Shown: positions 1 to 11,704, counted from the first letter of the stretch. The stretch is 64,000 bases of DNA from Capsicum annuum (GCF_002878395.1 NW_025860786.1:284498-348497), one strand, 5' to 3'. The notes: a model not told the origin generated them from the sequence alone. Made by a program: numbers and translations.

Positions 1-600
1 ATGTGGAAAGCCAGGCGATAGAGTCAGAGACTATCCTCAACTAGGTCCTGAGGGTTAACAGAATCGCTCCTCAGCTTAGTCTGGTCACACAAATCAGTAG
101 GGTTCCACCTCTAGTGTTATTAGTGGGCAACACACTAATTATCTCTATGCTCTTCAGTCCTGATAAGATTAGGAAAAATCTCCTGATGTGGCTACCGGTA
201 TGTTATAGATCTTTTTTGTGCATTTTTATGCTTTGCTAGATCCAGGAGCTTCTTTGTCTTTTGTCACTCCTTATAGCAGTCATTTTAGAGTATGTCCTAA
301 AATTGTAGCAGAGCCCTTTTCAGTCTCTACCACAGTGGGTAAAATAATATAGCCCGGTAGGTATATAGGAACTACCTAATTTTGATATCTTAGAAAATTA
401 CTTCAACAGACTTAGTCAAATTAGAGATGACTGATTTTGATGTCATTCTCAATATGGATTGGTTTCTTTACTGCTATGCCATAGTCATGTGCAAAAACAG
501 AATAGTTTAGTTTCATTTTATAAATGTACCAATCCTAGAGTGGAAGGGTAGTGTATCCATTTTCATAGGTCATCTTGTTTCCTACCTTCGGGCACAAAAA
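1..600 (+). pseudogene. Element A gag C-terminus and aspartic protease remnant
   Basis: The first 70 bases encode the tail of a CCHC zinc knuckle (GKPGHRVRDYP-like in sister element B), which binds RNA during packaging. The protease that cleaves the polyprotein follows: the active-site box DPGAS is intact at 239-253, followed by LSFVT. Downstream, the IDFDVILNMDW-like segment near 430-465 is the usual end of the retropepsin domain. In-frame stops interrupt the frame, so no functional protease is expected. The gag start lies before the window. Confidence 0.8.
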
Positions 601-659
601 ATGATATCTAAAGGATACGTCTATCATCTTGTTTGAGTTAAGGACACTAGTTTCAAAAC

Positions 660-1560
660 TCCCAGTGTGAAATTAGCCCCAGTCATTAATGAATATTCTA
701 ATGTCTTTCCCAAAGATACTCTAGGAATTTCTCCCATAAGGAAAATAAACTTCGGCATTGATCTTCTCCTAGACACTTGGCCTATATCCATTCTATCCTG
801 CAAAATGGCTCCAAGAAAACGTAAAAAATAGTAAGAACAGTTGAAGGATCTCTTAGATAAGGGATTCATTATACCTAGTGTGTCCCTGTGGGGCACTTCA
901 GTATTATTGATGCGCAAGAAAGATGGTTCTCTCAGAATGTGTATAGACTAACATCAACTTAGTAAGGTTACGGGTTCAGAACAAGTATTCTTTTCCCAGA
1001 ATTGATGACTCTTTAGGCCAACTTGAAGGTGCTATTTATTTCTCCAAGATAGACCTCAGATCAGGCTATCAGTATCTCATATAAGAGAATGTAACATTTC
1101 GAAAATAGCTTTCTGTACTCGGTATGGTCATTTTGAATTTTTAGTGATGTCCTTTTGTCTCACAAATGCCGCAGCAACATTCATGTACTTGATGAACCGT
1201 GTCTTCAAGTAGTACTTGGACATGTTCATCATAGACATCATAGATGATATTCTAGTCTATCCCTGCAGTGAGTGACATCATGCAGACCATCTCAGAATAG
1301 TACTCCAAACTCTCAAAGATCATCAGTTATTTGCCAAATTCAGTAAGTGTGAGTTTTGGCTAAGGTCAGTAGCATTCGTTGGTCATATTGTTTTTAGTGA
1401 TAGCATTAGAGTAGATCCTAAAAAGACCAAAGTAGTAAGAAACTAGCCTCATCCTATCTCTCTATCAGATATTAGGAGTTTTCTGTGTTGGCGGGCTATT
1501 ATAGATGGTTTATTGAGGGATTTTTATGTATTGTATCCCCTATGTATAGATTGAATCAGA
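660..1560 (+). pseudogene. Element A reverse transcriptase remnant
   Basis: Decayed RNA-dependent DNA polymerase. Recognisable in order are the VNEYSNVFP lead-in (about 680), LLDKGFI (about 850), [12 protein letters not shown] (about 915-950), a damaged KIDLRSGY segment (about 1050) and the catalytic box read as IDDILVY at 1240-1260, with both aspartates kept. A stop sits just before it at 1210-1212, where related copies have glutamine. The YYRWFIEGF-like thumb is near 1497-1530. Several stops fall at expected Gln or Trp positions. Not functional, but a confident family assignment. Confidence 0.85.
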
Positions 1561-2060
1561 AGAAAGTCAAGTTTTAGTAGTGAGATTGTTGTGAGGAGAG
1601 TTTTTAGGATTTGAAGACTCGACTTACCTCAACCCCAATTCTAGCTCTTCTAGATAGTTCAGATGGGTTCGCAGTGTATTGTGATGCATCCATACTAGGT
1701 TTGGGTTGTGTCCTCATATACCATGGTATGTTCATAGCCAATGCCTCCAGACAACTTAAACCCTCTGAGAAGAAATATCCTACTCATAATCTTGAGTTAG
1801 TAGCCATAGTATTTTCCTTAAAGATTTGGAGGCATTATCTGTACAGTGTTCATGTAGATGAATTCAGAGATCATAAGAGCCTTTCAATAAGATATAAATC
1901 TTCATCAGAGAAGGTGGTTTGAGATCTTGAAAGATTATGACATGAGTGTCCTTTATCATCTGGGCAAGGTCAATATTGGGGTCGACACTCTTAGTAGATA
2001 GTTTATGGGTAGTATTGCTCATGTCAAAGTTAATAAACAAAAGTTAGCTAAGGAAATACA
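1560..2060 (+). pseudogene. Element A RNase H remnant
   Basis: The RNA-degrading domain of the pol polyprotein. The open stretch 1611-1922 keeps the three acidic landmarks of gypsy RNase H: D in VYCDAS, E in THNLEL and D in RDHKSL. The C-terminal LYHLGKVN-like segment follows at about 1950-1980 in another frame. Three consecutive stops near 1575-1583 replace the FQWSD segment normally found just upstream. The domain is close to full length but disconnected from RT and integrase by frame breaks. Confidence 0.85.
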
Positions 2061-3606
2061 TTAGCTTACCTGACTAGGTATTCACTTAGGTTATATAGAG
2101 GTGGGTGATATATGGGTTCAGATTAGTTCAGAATTATCTCTAGTTTTTTAGGTGAATGAAAAGCAAGATAGGGATCCTAGCCTTGTCAAGTTAAAAGAGT
2201 CAGTCAAGGATCAGAAAATAGAGGTTTTCTTCCAAGGGAGAGATGGTATTAGCATTGTCAAGGTTGTCTGTGTGTTCTAATGGTAGATGACTTAAGGTAG
2301 AGAATTATTGCAGAAGCGTATGGGGTGCGCTACTCTATTCATCCAGGCGCCACAAAGATATACCACGATTTCTAGGAAATCTATTGGTGTAGTAGGATGA
2401 AAAAAGACATTGCAGGGTTTGTGGCTAAGTTCTCTACATGTCACCAATTTAAGATAGAGCATCAGAAGCCTAGTAGGTCCATGCATGAGTTCTGTATCCC
2501 TACTTGGAAGGGGGAAGAAGTGAACATAGATTTTATGATGGGTTTGCTTCGAACTTGTCGTCAACATGATTTTGTTTGGGACATTGTAGATAGAATGACC
2601 AAAACAGCCTATTTCCTTCTAGTTCATACCTCTTATTCAGTCGAGGATTATGCCAAACTCTACATTTGGGAGTTGGTCAGATTGGATGGTGTTCCTCTAT
2701 TTATTATCTCAGACAGATGTACCCAGTTTACCTCTCATTTCTGGAATGCATTCCAGAAGGGTCTTGGTACCCAAGGTCATCTCAGTACAACTTTCCAACC
2801 TCAGACAGATGGTTAAGTAAAAAGGACCATTCATACTTTAGAATATATATTGTGTTCATGTGCAATTGTTGTCAAGGGAAGTTGGGATGACCATTTGCCT
2901 TTTATTGAATTTGTATACAAAAACAGCTATTTTTCCAGTATTAAGATGGCTCCATTCGAAGCTCACTACGATAGGAGATGTAAATCTCTAATTGTTTGGT
3001 TTAAAGTTAGTAAGGCCTCAGTTATACAGCCTGACTTTGTGGTATTCAACACCTTATAGAAAGTCCAGTTTATCAGAGAAAGACTTTGGGCTGCTCAGAG
3101 CTAACAAAAGTCTTATGCAGATGTTCATAAAAAAATATCTCGAGTTTGAGAATGGTGACTATATCTATTTAATGATCTCTTCTATGAAGGGAGTGAAGAG
3201 GTTTAGCAAGAAGGTAAAGCTGAGTCCCCGATATGTCAGTCCCTTCAAGATTCTCAGTCTCTTTGGCAAGGTAGCTTATGAGATTGAATTACCTTTAGAT
3301 CTAGCATCAATTCCTCAAGTCTCCCATGTCTTTTTGCTTAAGAAATGTATAGGTGACTTAGCAGTTGTAGTCCATATTCAGAGCATCAATGTTCAAAACT
3401 GCAACTCTTTTGAAGAGATTCCAATTGAAATACTAGACTATTAGACTCGTTGATTGAGGAATAAAGAAATCTCTCTAGTTAAATTTCTTTGGAAAAATCT
3501 TTCTATTGAGGGAGCTACTTGGGAAATAGAAGCATACATACATACCAAGTATCCTCCCCTCTTCTCCGCCGACTCAGATCAAGCTCAAGGTAACAGTTTT
3601 CCTTAA
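2060..3606 (+). pseudogene. Element A integrase and C-terminal (chromoviral) remnant
   Basis: Integrase inserts the cDNA into the host genome. The HHCC-type N-terminus is near 2310-2460. The catalytic core runs 2500-3060, with the first Asp in NIDFM and the second in ISDRCTQF. The position of the catalytic Glu, just after TDG, is lysine (2820-2822) and is preceded by a stop at 2814-2816. A frame change near 2850 leads into CAIVVKGSWDDHLPF. The C-terminal part (3000-3605) contains SPMKGVKRF-like, PRYVSPFKIL and IEGATWEIEA, with YPPLF marking the usual end of the Tekay polyprotein. Confidence 0.87.
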
Positions 3607-3938
3607 GCTTACCCAGTTTCATTTTCAGTGTTCGTCACAATCATGGTATTAAATACCATTGCATATTTCATCATGCATTCATGTATTATCTTGGTTATAT
3701 AATTATGCATCAGACATGCATTCTCATTGTGACAAACTTAGTTCATCAGAACACCCAGTCATGCATTCATGAATCAGCTAAACATGCATCAGATATGCAT
3801 GTTCTGTATGATATGTTCAGTTGTCAATCATGTCAGTCATGACATCATGTTTCAATTTTTATGTTCAGTATGTATGTTGGTTACTATTTCCACTCACTTA
3901 GTCTCATTCGAGGACGAATGTTCTCAAGGGGGAGATAT
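3606..3938 (+). promoter_or_regulatory. Element A 3' UTR with hairpin and polypurine tract
   Basis: Non-coding stretch between the pol end and the LTR. It is rich in ATGCAT/CATGCA words (about 3670-3800). At 3905-3920 it contains a 6-bp stem hairpin, CATTCG-AGGA-CGAATG. The purine run AAGGGGGAGA at 3926-3935, three bases before the LTR TG, is the polypurine tract that primes plus-strand DNA synthesis. Confidence 0.75.
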
Positions 3939-5707
3939 TGTAATACCTTATACTTTTTCCTAGCTTGAAATCATCTCAAGAATGTTATAAGCCTTCTTTG
4001 AAAGTCGAATCCACTTTTGTAGTTGTCATATTTTTAATTAGCTTTCCAATGATACCAATTTTATCAAAATTCGACATCGGAGGAAAAAGTTATGGCTAAA
4101 ATATAGAAGGCAGAAAAAATTACCCAGGTAAGATGGTCAGGATGACGGACTGTCAGACTAACGACTGGCCGTCGCCCATGACCGTTGCAATAAGGAAGTA
4201 TCAATAACTTCTTCCTAGGAGAGATGATCTAAGGTTATCGACCATCGGACTTGCGACGGACAGTCGCTCAGGCCGTCGCAAGGGAAATAATGAAGCCACC
4301 TTCAGGATAAGGTGCGATGGGAAGGTTGACGAATAGTTGAATTTGCGATGGACCGTCGCCCAAGCTATTGCTACTTAGGAAGTAAGCCCTTTTCTGGGTT
4401 CACGTACAACGGTCGAAATAATGGACCATTGCACGAGCCACCGTAGGACTCGATTCAGCAAATTATAGTCATTTTAAAAGGGGATTTTTGGTCTTTTACC
4501 ACCTATTTATATACCAAATTATATTTGATCAAAGCTCAAAAATTCATTATTCTTTCCCAATAATAAAACTAGGGTTTTCTCTCCAACATTAATATCCAAG
4601 AACAAAATCCAGATCTTCTTCAAGAACTAAGATATTTAATTCTTTAAGTTCAAGAATTTCAAGAAAATTCAACCCAGGTATGCATAGTGTTCATGCATGG
4701 ACTCCTTTCATCCATGGAGCCCAAGAATCTCTTTTCAAAGTTTAAGTTTATGGATTTTCTTTATGAATTTCATGATTGGGCTGCTTTTGTTCAAGTTGAT
4801 AGTGAGTGATTGAATTCTATTCCATGTTGGGGGATAAATTTTATGTGGATTTGATTAGTATAGATGTAGATTCATGTAAACCTATGATTAAACTCATGAA
4901 TGATGGAATTAGAATTGAATCATGATGTTTAACTGTTGTATAATGCTTTTTACACATACTATTTCTAGATGAAGGAAAATACCAAACTAGCATGATATCA
5001 TGAAATCCCCAGGTATGGACAAGTTTATGCAGATTATGTGTTTGATGAATTGCTTCAATAATTGTATTACAGATTATAATGTTAGTGATGTGCTCAAGTA
5101 GGTCATACATTGTTAGTTTCCTTCTAACGAGTCCTGGGGGTACTTGTACTAGAAATATTAGCTATGTGTCAGAGCCATGTCATGTTTCCACAATACGCTC
5201 AATCAAGCTATGATCCTTTGACTTCAAACAATCTTATGACTCAAAAAATATCCATGATCTCATAAACTCAATCAGTTGTCAGATGTCAGTAGTATTCTAT
5301 CAGTCAACAGAAGTCAGTAACTCAGTCCATGTTTAGTTCATTAAATCATATTTAGTGGCTATTCAGATAGGAGTATAAATTAGCACCAAGCGAACCCAAG
5401 GGTGGGAACTCAACTGTAATATGAGGGTGTGATTTGTAGAAGCAATCCTTGCATTCCAGATCTATGTAGCCACAATAGGTTGAGATATTATAGCCTGCTA
5501 TATGAGGGTAGATGGGGTGGCTAAACTTGATATATAAGGGTTTCAACAGTTCTCATTAGAGTTACCTATTATATTTGGGTCACTCACATGTTGTCCTTAA
5601 AAGTGGCACGGTATTGACACCCTTCGAATCAAGGCACAGATTGCACCTTAATTTAGCTATAATGCATCTTTTGGGGCATTTCGATTAGTGGACTACCTCC
5701 CACTACT
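3939..5707 (+). repeat. Element A 3' LTR, truncated at its 3' side
   Basis: Starts TGTAATACC directly after the polypurine tract and aligns along its length with the 3' LTR of element B (28767 onward). It carries a GC-rich array of GACGGACCGTC-like words (about 4120-4450), a TATA-like box at 4504-4513, an untranslated leader, and the GTGGCACGGTATTGACACC segment near 5604 that also occurs in both B LTRs. Homology ends near 5703-5707; about 780 bp of LTR end are missing compared with B. Confidence 0.85.
4120..4513 (+). promoter_or_regulatory. LTR A quasi-palindrome array plus TATA box
   Basis: Repeated words built on GACGG/CCGTC arms, e.g. GACGGACTGTC at 4144-4154 and GCGACGGACAGTCGC at 4253-4267, are spread over about 330 bp in otherwise AT-rich sequence. 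They are followed by TATTTATATA at 4504-4513. The position fits the U3 enhancer/promoter of an LTR. The function of the words is inferred, not shown. Confidence 0.6.
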
Positions 5708-5719
5708 TGTAATAAAATC

Positions 5720-6873
5720 TGGGTATGAGATTTTAGATGGGTAGATATTTCATTTTAAAATAGTTCAGGGGGTCATAATACTCCCACAAAGTATAAATGT
5801 ATAGTTGGGATTTAGAGTAAAGGTTGGGGGCTTTTGACCATTTTCTCATCAAGTTATTGATGATATATGTATAGCAGTTCGAGTTCAGATAATGATTATA
5901 ATATTAATGGTTTATATCGATTCCAATCTAAATATTGAGTATAATGTTTATTATATAATTTCTTGTTTGATTTCAGCTAGTGCCTATGATATTAATTATA
6001 TGATATAGGTAGAAATGTATTATTGTTGTTTGTTTTTGTTGATATGGTGATCGTTTCAAGTACAAAGGTGGAAAATGGTATCATGTGACCTGACATAAAT
6101 GGATTCTAATTGTAATAACAGATTGCTAAATGAGGTGATCGTTTTATGCATTACTTGATTGTCCCCTCTATGCTTATGGGGGCTTTCATTGAGTTATTTA
6201 CTTTTCTGAATTTATGGGCTTTTGGGGGGTAGTCTGGTATTGATAATTACATATGTTTGATCCTCCATGTTATATTATTTTGTCGGTTATTAACTTAATT
6301 ATGCACATTGATGTTTGGAGTTGATTTAGGTTTGCCTCTAGGTTGATTTAGTTATGTTATCTTATATTTCTTCATATTTATGTATTGATTTATCTCAGTT
6401 GGTCGATGATGCCTACTTTTCTATGGATTTAGTACTCATACTAGACTTCGATACCCTTTTGGTTCATAGTTGAGTATTTGTTGTTATTTGTTGATTCACC
6501 GATCATATTGTGTTGAATTTTTGAGATAGGGTTAGCTCTTAGAGTCAAAATTGCCTATTTCTATCTACCTTATTATGTCTAGCCTTTTAAATTTGAGATA
6601 AATTATATTGACTATTTTAAATCTTGAGTTGTATCTATATTAACTTTTGCGCTGGCTCTACAAGGTCATGGGATGGTCATCTATGTTATGCTTACCATTT
6701 ATACTATCTCCATGCTTTGTTTATTTATAAGTTGCAGTTATCTATTTCTTTTATTTTTTGAACATTTTCCTCCAAGTTAATCCATTGCATTTAGATCTGG
6801 GTTACGGTTCATCTTATCTACTAGTAGAATAAAGTATGTGTCATCATGAATTATAAATTGAGTTATGTTAAAT
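5720..6873 (+). repeat. Element C 5' LTR-like region (truncated)
   Basis: From about 6390 to 6750 this region matches 12290-12640 in the same orientation by eye. Shared segments include GTCGATGATGCCTACTT, TGTGTTGAATTT.GAGATAGGG and GATGGTCATCTATG-like. It ends just before a primer-binding site and gag, so it is best read as the 3' part of a 5' LTR. The left boundary abuts the broken LTR of element A and no TG terminus was found. Part 5720-6380 is assigned by position only. Confidence 0.6.
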
Positions 6874-6885
6874 TGGTATTAGATC
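6874..6885 (+). promoter_or_regulatory. Element C primer-binding site (initiator tRNA-Met type)
   Basis: TGGTATTAGATC matches 10 of 12 positions of TGGTATCAGAGC, complementary to the 3' end of plant initiator tRNA-Met, the usual minus-strand primer of plant LTR elements. It sits between the LTR-like region and gag, as expected. Confidence 0.65.
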
Positions 6886-7212
6886 ATAGGCTTCATGGGT
6901 ATGATTGGGACTAGAGCAAGTGTCTGGAAGAGTCCTGTAGAACAAAACGATGATGTCTGTTTCTTATCTTTAAAAGCCTATAGTACATTCATACGTGCTT
7001 TTCATATCTTCACTCATTTTATGCTAAGTTTCTGAGTTGGTTTCTAAGACATTCCATTGGTTTAAATATTTTGTACATGGCTATGACATGTGCTACTGTT
7101 GCATGACATGATGGTTCTAATACCGAGCATAGGGATTGTAACATTGTTCATGGATTAACTACCTAGAGAAAATGGATAGCCTTGAGATATAACCCCATCT
7201 AGGGGGTAGGAT

Positions 7213-8510
7213 ATGGCGACAACACCAAACCCTATTCCTGCTCTTAAGAGAAAGGTTCTATCACCTCAGCCAGTGGTGGGCCAGGGGCAAGCCTTGGCTT
7301 TACCAAGATTTATTTCTTCTTCGATGCTCACAGATTCTTTGTTTTAGCTTTTAAAGTTTTTAGTTCTACACCGTCTAATAATGCATAGTCTATAAATCAG
7401 AGTAGTACTGAGGCGGGGGTATAATTTGTTCCTCTTGTGCCGATAGTTTCTCAACTAGTAGTTGGCCAACCTACCTTTTCTGCTGAGGATCAAATAATAT
7501 TGGGTAAATTCTTTATTATTGTTCTACCTAGGTTATTTGGTGCACTAGGAGAAGAAGCTTATGATTTTTTGATTGCTTGTAAGGATAGGATCCATAATTT
7601 AGGAATAGTTAAGACTTGTTGTATGGATTACTCTTCATTTTAGTTTGACTTGGATGCTCGACTCTAGTGGAGCGATTATCTTGATTCTAGGTCAGCTAGA
7701 TCTTCTTTTTTGGTATGGGTTCAGTTCTATGAGATCTTTATTGAGAATTACAAGACACGTAGCCTTAGGGATCGTATGATAGACTAGGTCATGAGATTAG
7801 AGCAGGGCTCTATGATAGTTATGGAGTATGAGGCTCCTTTTAATGAGTTCGCCAGGCATGGTACTTTTAAATTGGATACTCAGTATGAGAGGGTTTGTAG
7901 CCTTATTTGAGGATTGAGACTTCTTCTATGCATTTCTACTTAGAGTTTTATAATAGGGGTATATCTATTGCTAAGATTTTTTAACATGCTTAGGTATTGA
8001 AAGTGATGCATCATGAGGCCCAATGGGATACTGATAAGAGACCTAGTTTTAATGTGAGGTTCAGTAGGAGTTGAAGTAGTTCCCAATTCCGAGGTAGCAG
8101 TATCATGGTACATGCCCTCCATGGCTACAGTTTCAGCCACAAGTTCAACCTAGTATACCTATTTGGGCATCACTCTAGATTAGTGACAAAGGTCAGTCTT
8201 GTTTTCGTGCTCACCCTGGTAAGAGTAGTGGTCACTCATCAAGGGGATCATCTTCTAGTTACTCTACTTGTGGTGGATATTTGAGTCCTCCAAATCTTCT
8301 GGTTCCAGTTCAACTCATGTGACATGTTATAGTTGTATAGATTTTAGCCAAAACTCATGTGATTGCGCTAGTCATGAGGCAATTAATGTTGAAGCTCAAA
8401 GTGTTCCAACTATTAGAGTAGTACATCTCTTATCTAGAGGTGTTATGCTTTGTTATACGGGTAGTTGTAAGGGTTCTTGAGGTAGCTCTCAGGAGAGTAG
8501 GATAGGAGAT
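7213..8510 (+). pseudogene. Element C gag remnant
   Basis: Decayed capsid/nucleocapsid gene. A possible start ATG is at 7213. The open stretch 7437-7643 carries EEAYDFLIACKDRIHNLGI, typical of a plant gypsy capsid. It is followed in broken frames by WVQFYEIFIENY-like (about 7710-7750), SLRDRM, MRLEQGSMIVMEYEAPFNEFARH (about 7795-7860) and an RRFIRGLR-like end (about 7900). The zinc knuckle at 8325-8366 reads CYSC...DC with the histidine position changed to Gln. Downstream the frame runs into the deletion junction near 8510-8520. The gag type differs from those of A/B/F. Confidence 0.75.
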
Positions 8511-8514
8511 TAGT

Positions 8515-9960
8515 CTCCATCTTGTATTATCATGGCCATAAGAATGTAGAGTAGATGCCATGAATCAAAAGGCAGTGAGTACGGGTAGCTTTGCTTATAT
8601 TTAAAATTCTCTGAGGCCATTAGCGTGGGACATTCAGTCCTTAACCAACTATATGATTCGTTTTGAAATTTCAGATCATAAGAGGATTTTTTCCAGTGCT
8701 GAGGCTAGGTCCTCACTATTAGAGCATATTTGGGATCATATATTTGAGGATAATATAATTTTCTTTATCCATGACTAGGTGTTGAGAGTTGATTCAGAGA
8801 GGGCGACAATAGATTTTTAGTGTATCTTGATTTGATGGAGGCATTTGTTTTTTGAGGATTGATGTCTTGATTTTTCATGAGGTTGACAGTTTTAGATATT
8901 ACATTCTTTTTGGTACAATTAAGACGTATAGAGATTTGAGACAACATTATAGTGTAGAATAAAGAGATACGTGGTAGACTTTGTAACTCATTTCTTATAT
9001 TATCAGTAGGTGAAAGCCAAGCATTAGCGACTAGGTGGTTAGACTTAGAGATTGCCCATTCCTTAGTAGCAATGGGAGTGGATCACCATGGTATTTTTTA
9101 GTTATTTGCATCACACTTCCTATAGTTTCAATGGTATTCGGATCGTCATGGATTTGTTGACCAAGTCATCATATTTTATTCCTATTTAGATGTCTTTCAT
9201 TGCAAAGAGGTTAGCCCATATCCATATGCATAAGATAGTCTCTTTGCATGTTGTGTAAAATCTATCATTATAGATAAGGGTTTTGTGTTCACTTCTAGAT
9301 TTTGGAGATATTTCCAAGTGGTTCTTAGTATATTCTTCCATTCTTAGATCGATTGCCGGTCGAAGAAGACTATTAGGTTCTCAAGGATATGCTCCAAGCC
9401 TATGCTATGGATTTTTAATGTTAGTAGGAGTATCACTTATCCTTGGCAGATATTTCTTGTAACAACAGTTATCAATAAAGTATTAATATGGAACCTTTTT
9501 AGGCTTTATATGGTAGGCGCTATTATTCCTTGAGTTGATGGCTTGAGACTTCATAGGTTACAGCCCATGGTACTGAGTTTCTTTAGTAGTCATTGGATAG
9601 AGTTAGGGTATTTCAGGATATGTTGAAAGTCACTCAAAATAGTTAAAAGGTCTATTTCGACCGAAGTCTTCGTTTCTTCAAATCTGGAGTAAGTGATCGG
9701 ATATTCCTCAATGTATCACCCATAAATGGTGTGATGAGGTTTATGAGGATGGGCAAGCCCAGACCCAAATTTATTGGACCTTTCAAGATTTTTCGCACAG
9801 TTAGAAAGGAGGCTTAGAAGGTAGCCTTACCTTTAGATTTTTCTATTGTTCATCTATTTTTCCATGTTTCTATGTTTTGGCAATATATTCCTAATTTGTC
9901 TCATGTGCTTAGATGAGACTCAATTCAGTTATATGAGTGGTTGACCATTGTGTAGGAGCT
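8515..9960 (+). pseudogene. Element C RNase H tail, integrase and C-terminal remnant
   Basis: Begins with the end of RNase H (VDAMNQKAVSTGSFAY at about 8554-8602), continues through the linker (RPLAWDIQSLTN, SSLLEHI) and a TYRDLRQHY-like integrase N-terminus near 8927-8950. Next comes a heavily broken catalytic core (9050-9560, including IVMDLLTKSSYFIPI). The C-terminal part has SPINGVMRF and GKPRPKFIGPFKI (about 9715-9795). Protease, RT and most of RNase H are absent. Many stops are present, and no catalytic triad can be confirmed. Confidence 0.72.
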
Positions 9961-10250
9961 TGTGCTCATTTGGTCTAGTATTTTGGCTTATTTTCTCCCT
10001 TAGAGCTTCACTATAGCTGCCCCAACTCATTTGTGACTTTTTGGGCTTGACAATTTAGTTATCGGGTAGTTCATTTTGTTTTTTAGAATCCATTTCCTAT
10101 TTTGAAGCCTTTGTAGGTTCAAATTGTTTACTAGGCAAAAACTTCAGTCAAACAATCTTATATGCTAATACTAGCTGAGATAATAGCTCCTTTATGTAAA
10201 TTTTAGGCTAGGTGGACTCTTGGTTTGGGTCACAAGGCACCCGGGATCAT
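9960..10250 (+). other. Element C pol end / 3' UTR, undefined
   Basis: No convincing protein signature. By position it holds the last codons of pol and the 3' untranslated stretch of element C. I could not find a clear polypurine tract or LTR TG terminus here. Confidence 0.4.
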
Positions 10251-10459
10251 TACGACATATTGTTCTAAAAGTTAAGAAAATAAAAGTTAGGTGTGGGACC
10301 CACTTTTCATCGAAACAACCTAAGATGGAAATTTTTACTATAGCACTGAGTTAGAAACATCAATTTTTATAAGGTAAGATAGTCCGTTTACATATTCATG
10401 ATTTCGAATAAATTCCAAGGGGTTGGTAGAGACTTGGAAATTTCCAAGACTCAGCTGTG

Positions 10460-10620
10460 CTAGTGCACTCGCTAATACTGAGCGAAGGGTTGCGATCATG
10501 ATACCTCAATTGCGGTGAAATATGTCCCTATAGAGACATGCATTATAACCGTCAAATGTTGTGATAGCGTGGTTTGGGTTGCTATAGCGACTCTTGTGCT
10601 CCTGGGAAATGTATAAAAAG
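10460..10620 (+). promoter_or_regulatory. Element C LTR word array and TATA box
   Basis: Words such as TTGCGATCATGATACC, GTGATAGCG and TTGCTATAGCGA are variants of a self-complementary GCGATCGC/GCTATAGC core. They precede GTATAAAAAG at 10611-10620 by a few tens of bases, the position expected for an LTR promoter. Confidence 0.5.
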
Positions 10621-11704
10621 CCCCTTTTTAGCTAGTTTTTCCCATTCTACATCCATTACAAAGAGACTAAAATCGTAAATATTACGGAAAACTTAGTATT
10701 AACTCTTGTGGGTGATTTGAAAACTTGAGTAATGATTATTACACAAATCACCTTCGAAATTGTGGTATGATTTCTTCATGTTCATTATTTATTTCCCTTT
10801 TTATTCCCTAAAATACCTAATACTTGGTGACTTGATTTTATCACCAATATAGTTTGGATTACACATATTTTACAGTGTAATTACACCTTTAGTATTCGAC
10901 AATGTTGAGTTGGGTTCGGAAATGCTATTTTCACATATGGGACCCACATGAGATTTTTGAATAATTTTTGACCCAAAGTACAACAGTGCAATATGGGTAT
11001 CATTATTCTCATTGTGATGAATAGATTATGATTTTGATAGCATGTCACCTTTGGAAAGCTTCTCTAAAAGAAAAATAGGTAATTTAGCAGATTCTTTGAG
11101 CTTTCTTCATCATACAGGTAGGCTTGGTTTCCTCTATCCTTAAATTGAGGTATTTCATAATATAGTTAGTACATTATGTTAGATTTGGAATGTTTTTTTT
11201 AGGTGCTGGTGATGTGATTGGAAATGCTTAGTTTAGTTGGACCATTTAGGTTATCTGAAAATTGTGTTATTTGAATAGTGTAATTTAGGCATAATTAGCT
11301 TAGTTGCATTTGTTTTTGAAAGAGTTCTATCTTAGGGTTGATTGTGGCTTGGTTAACATATAAAAGTGGATTTAGAGACCTTTGCCTAGCATGGGTAGAA
11401 ATTGCTTTGTAATGGATTTTAGGGATTACAAATGGACCCTTCCGGCATGCCTTAGGACAAGACTTGAAATAGTGTCCTTGACGTTCAAACGCTTGTAGTA
11501 TACCTTTAAATTCTTATATGAGGCTTGATGAAGCTAGAGAACTAATCGGCATGATGTTTTGATAATGGGACTTGATACTTTAATGGTAAAACCCGGTCAT
11601 GGGGATATTGATTGTAATGTTGATGCTACATATATCAGTTTGAATTCAAATATTTATTACATTATTAATTATATAAACTGATTGAGTCTGAAAAATTATT
11701 AGAA

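Larger units (their letters stand above)
1..5707 (+). mobile_element. Element A: Tekay/Del-type Ty3-gypsy LTR retrotransposon, 5' cut by window, 3' LTR truncated
   Basis: The order seen is gag zinc-knuckle tail, protease, reverse transcriptase, RNase H, integrase, C-terminal domain, 3' UTR, polypurine tract, LTR. This is the Ty3-gypsy order and the wording of the residues is that of Solanaceae Tekay/Del chromoviruses (recognised from memory). Stops and frameshifts occur throughout, so it is non-autonomous. The base-level similarity to element B (starting near 24832) shows both belong to one family. The 3' LTR stops matching B's LTR near 5703-5707, where sequence related to element C begins, so A was cut by a later rearrangement or insertion. 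Confidence 0.9.

Noticed and set aside
2992..3444. 150-codon ORF as a host gene
   Set aside because: It is the integrase C-terminal frame of element A, continuous with decayed pol on both sides.
6874..6885. TGGTATTAGATC and similar words as part of a tRNA gene
   Set aside because: Only the 12-base primer-binding complement is present; no A/B boxes or cloverleaf.
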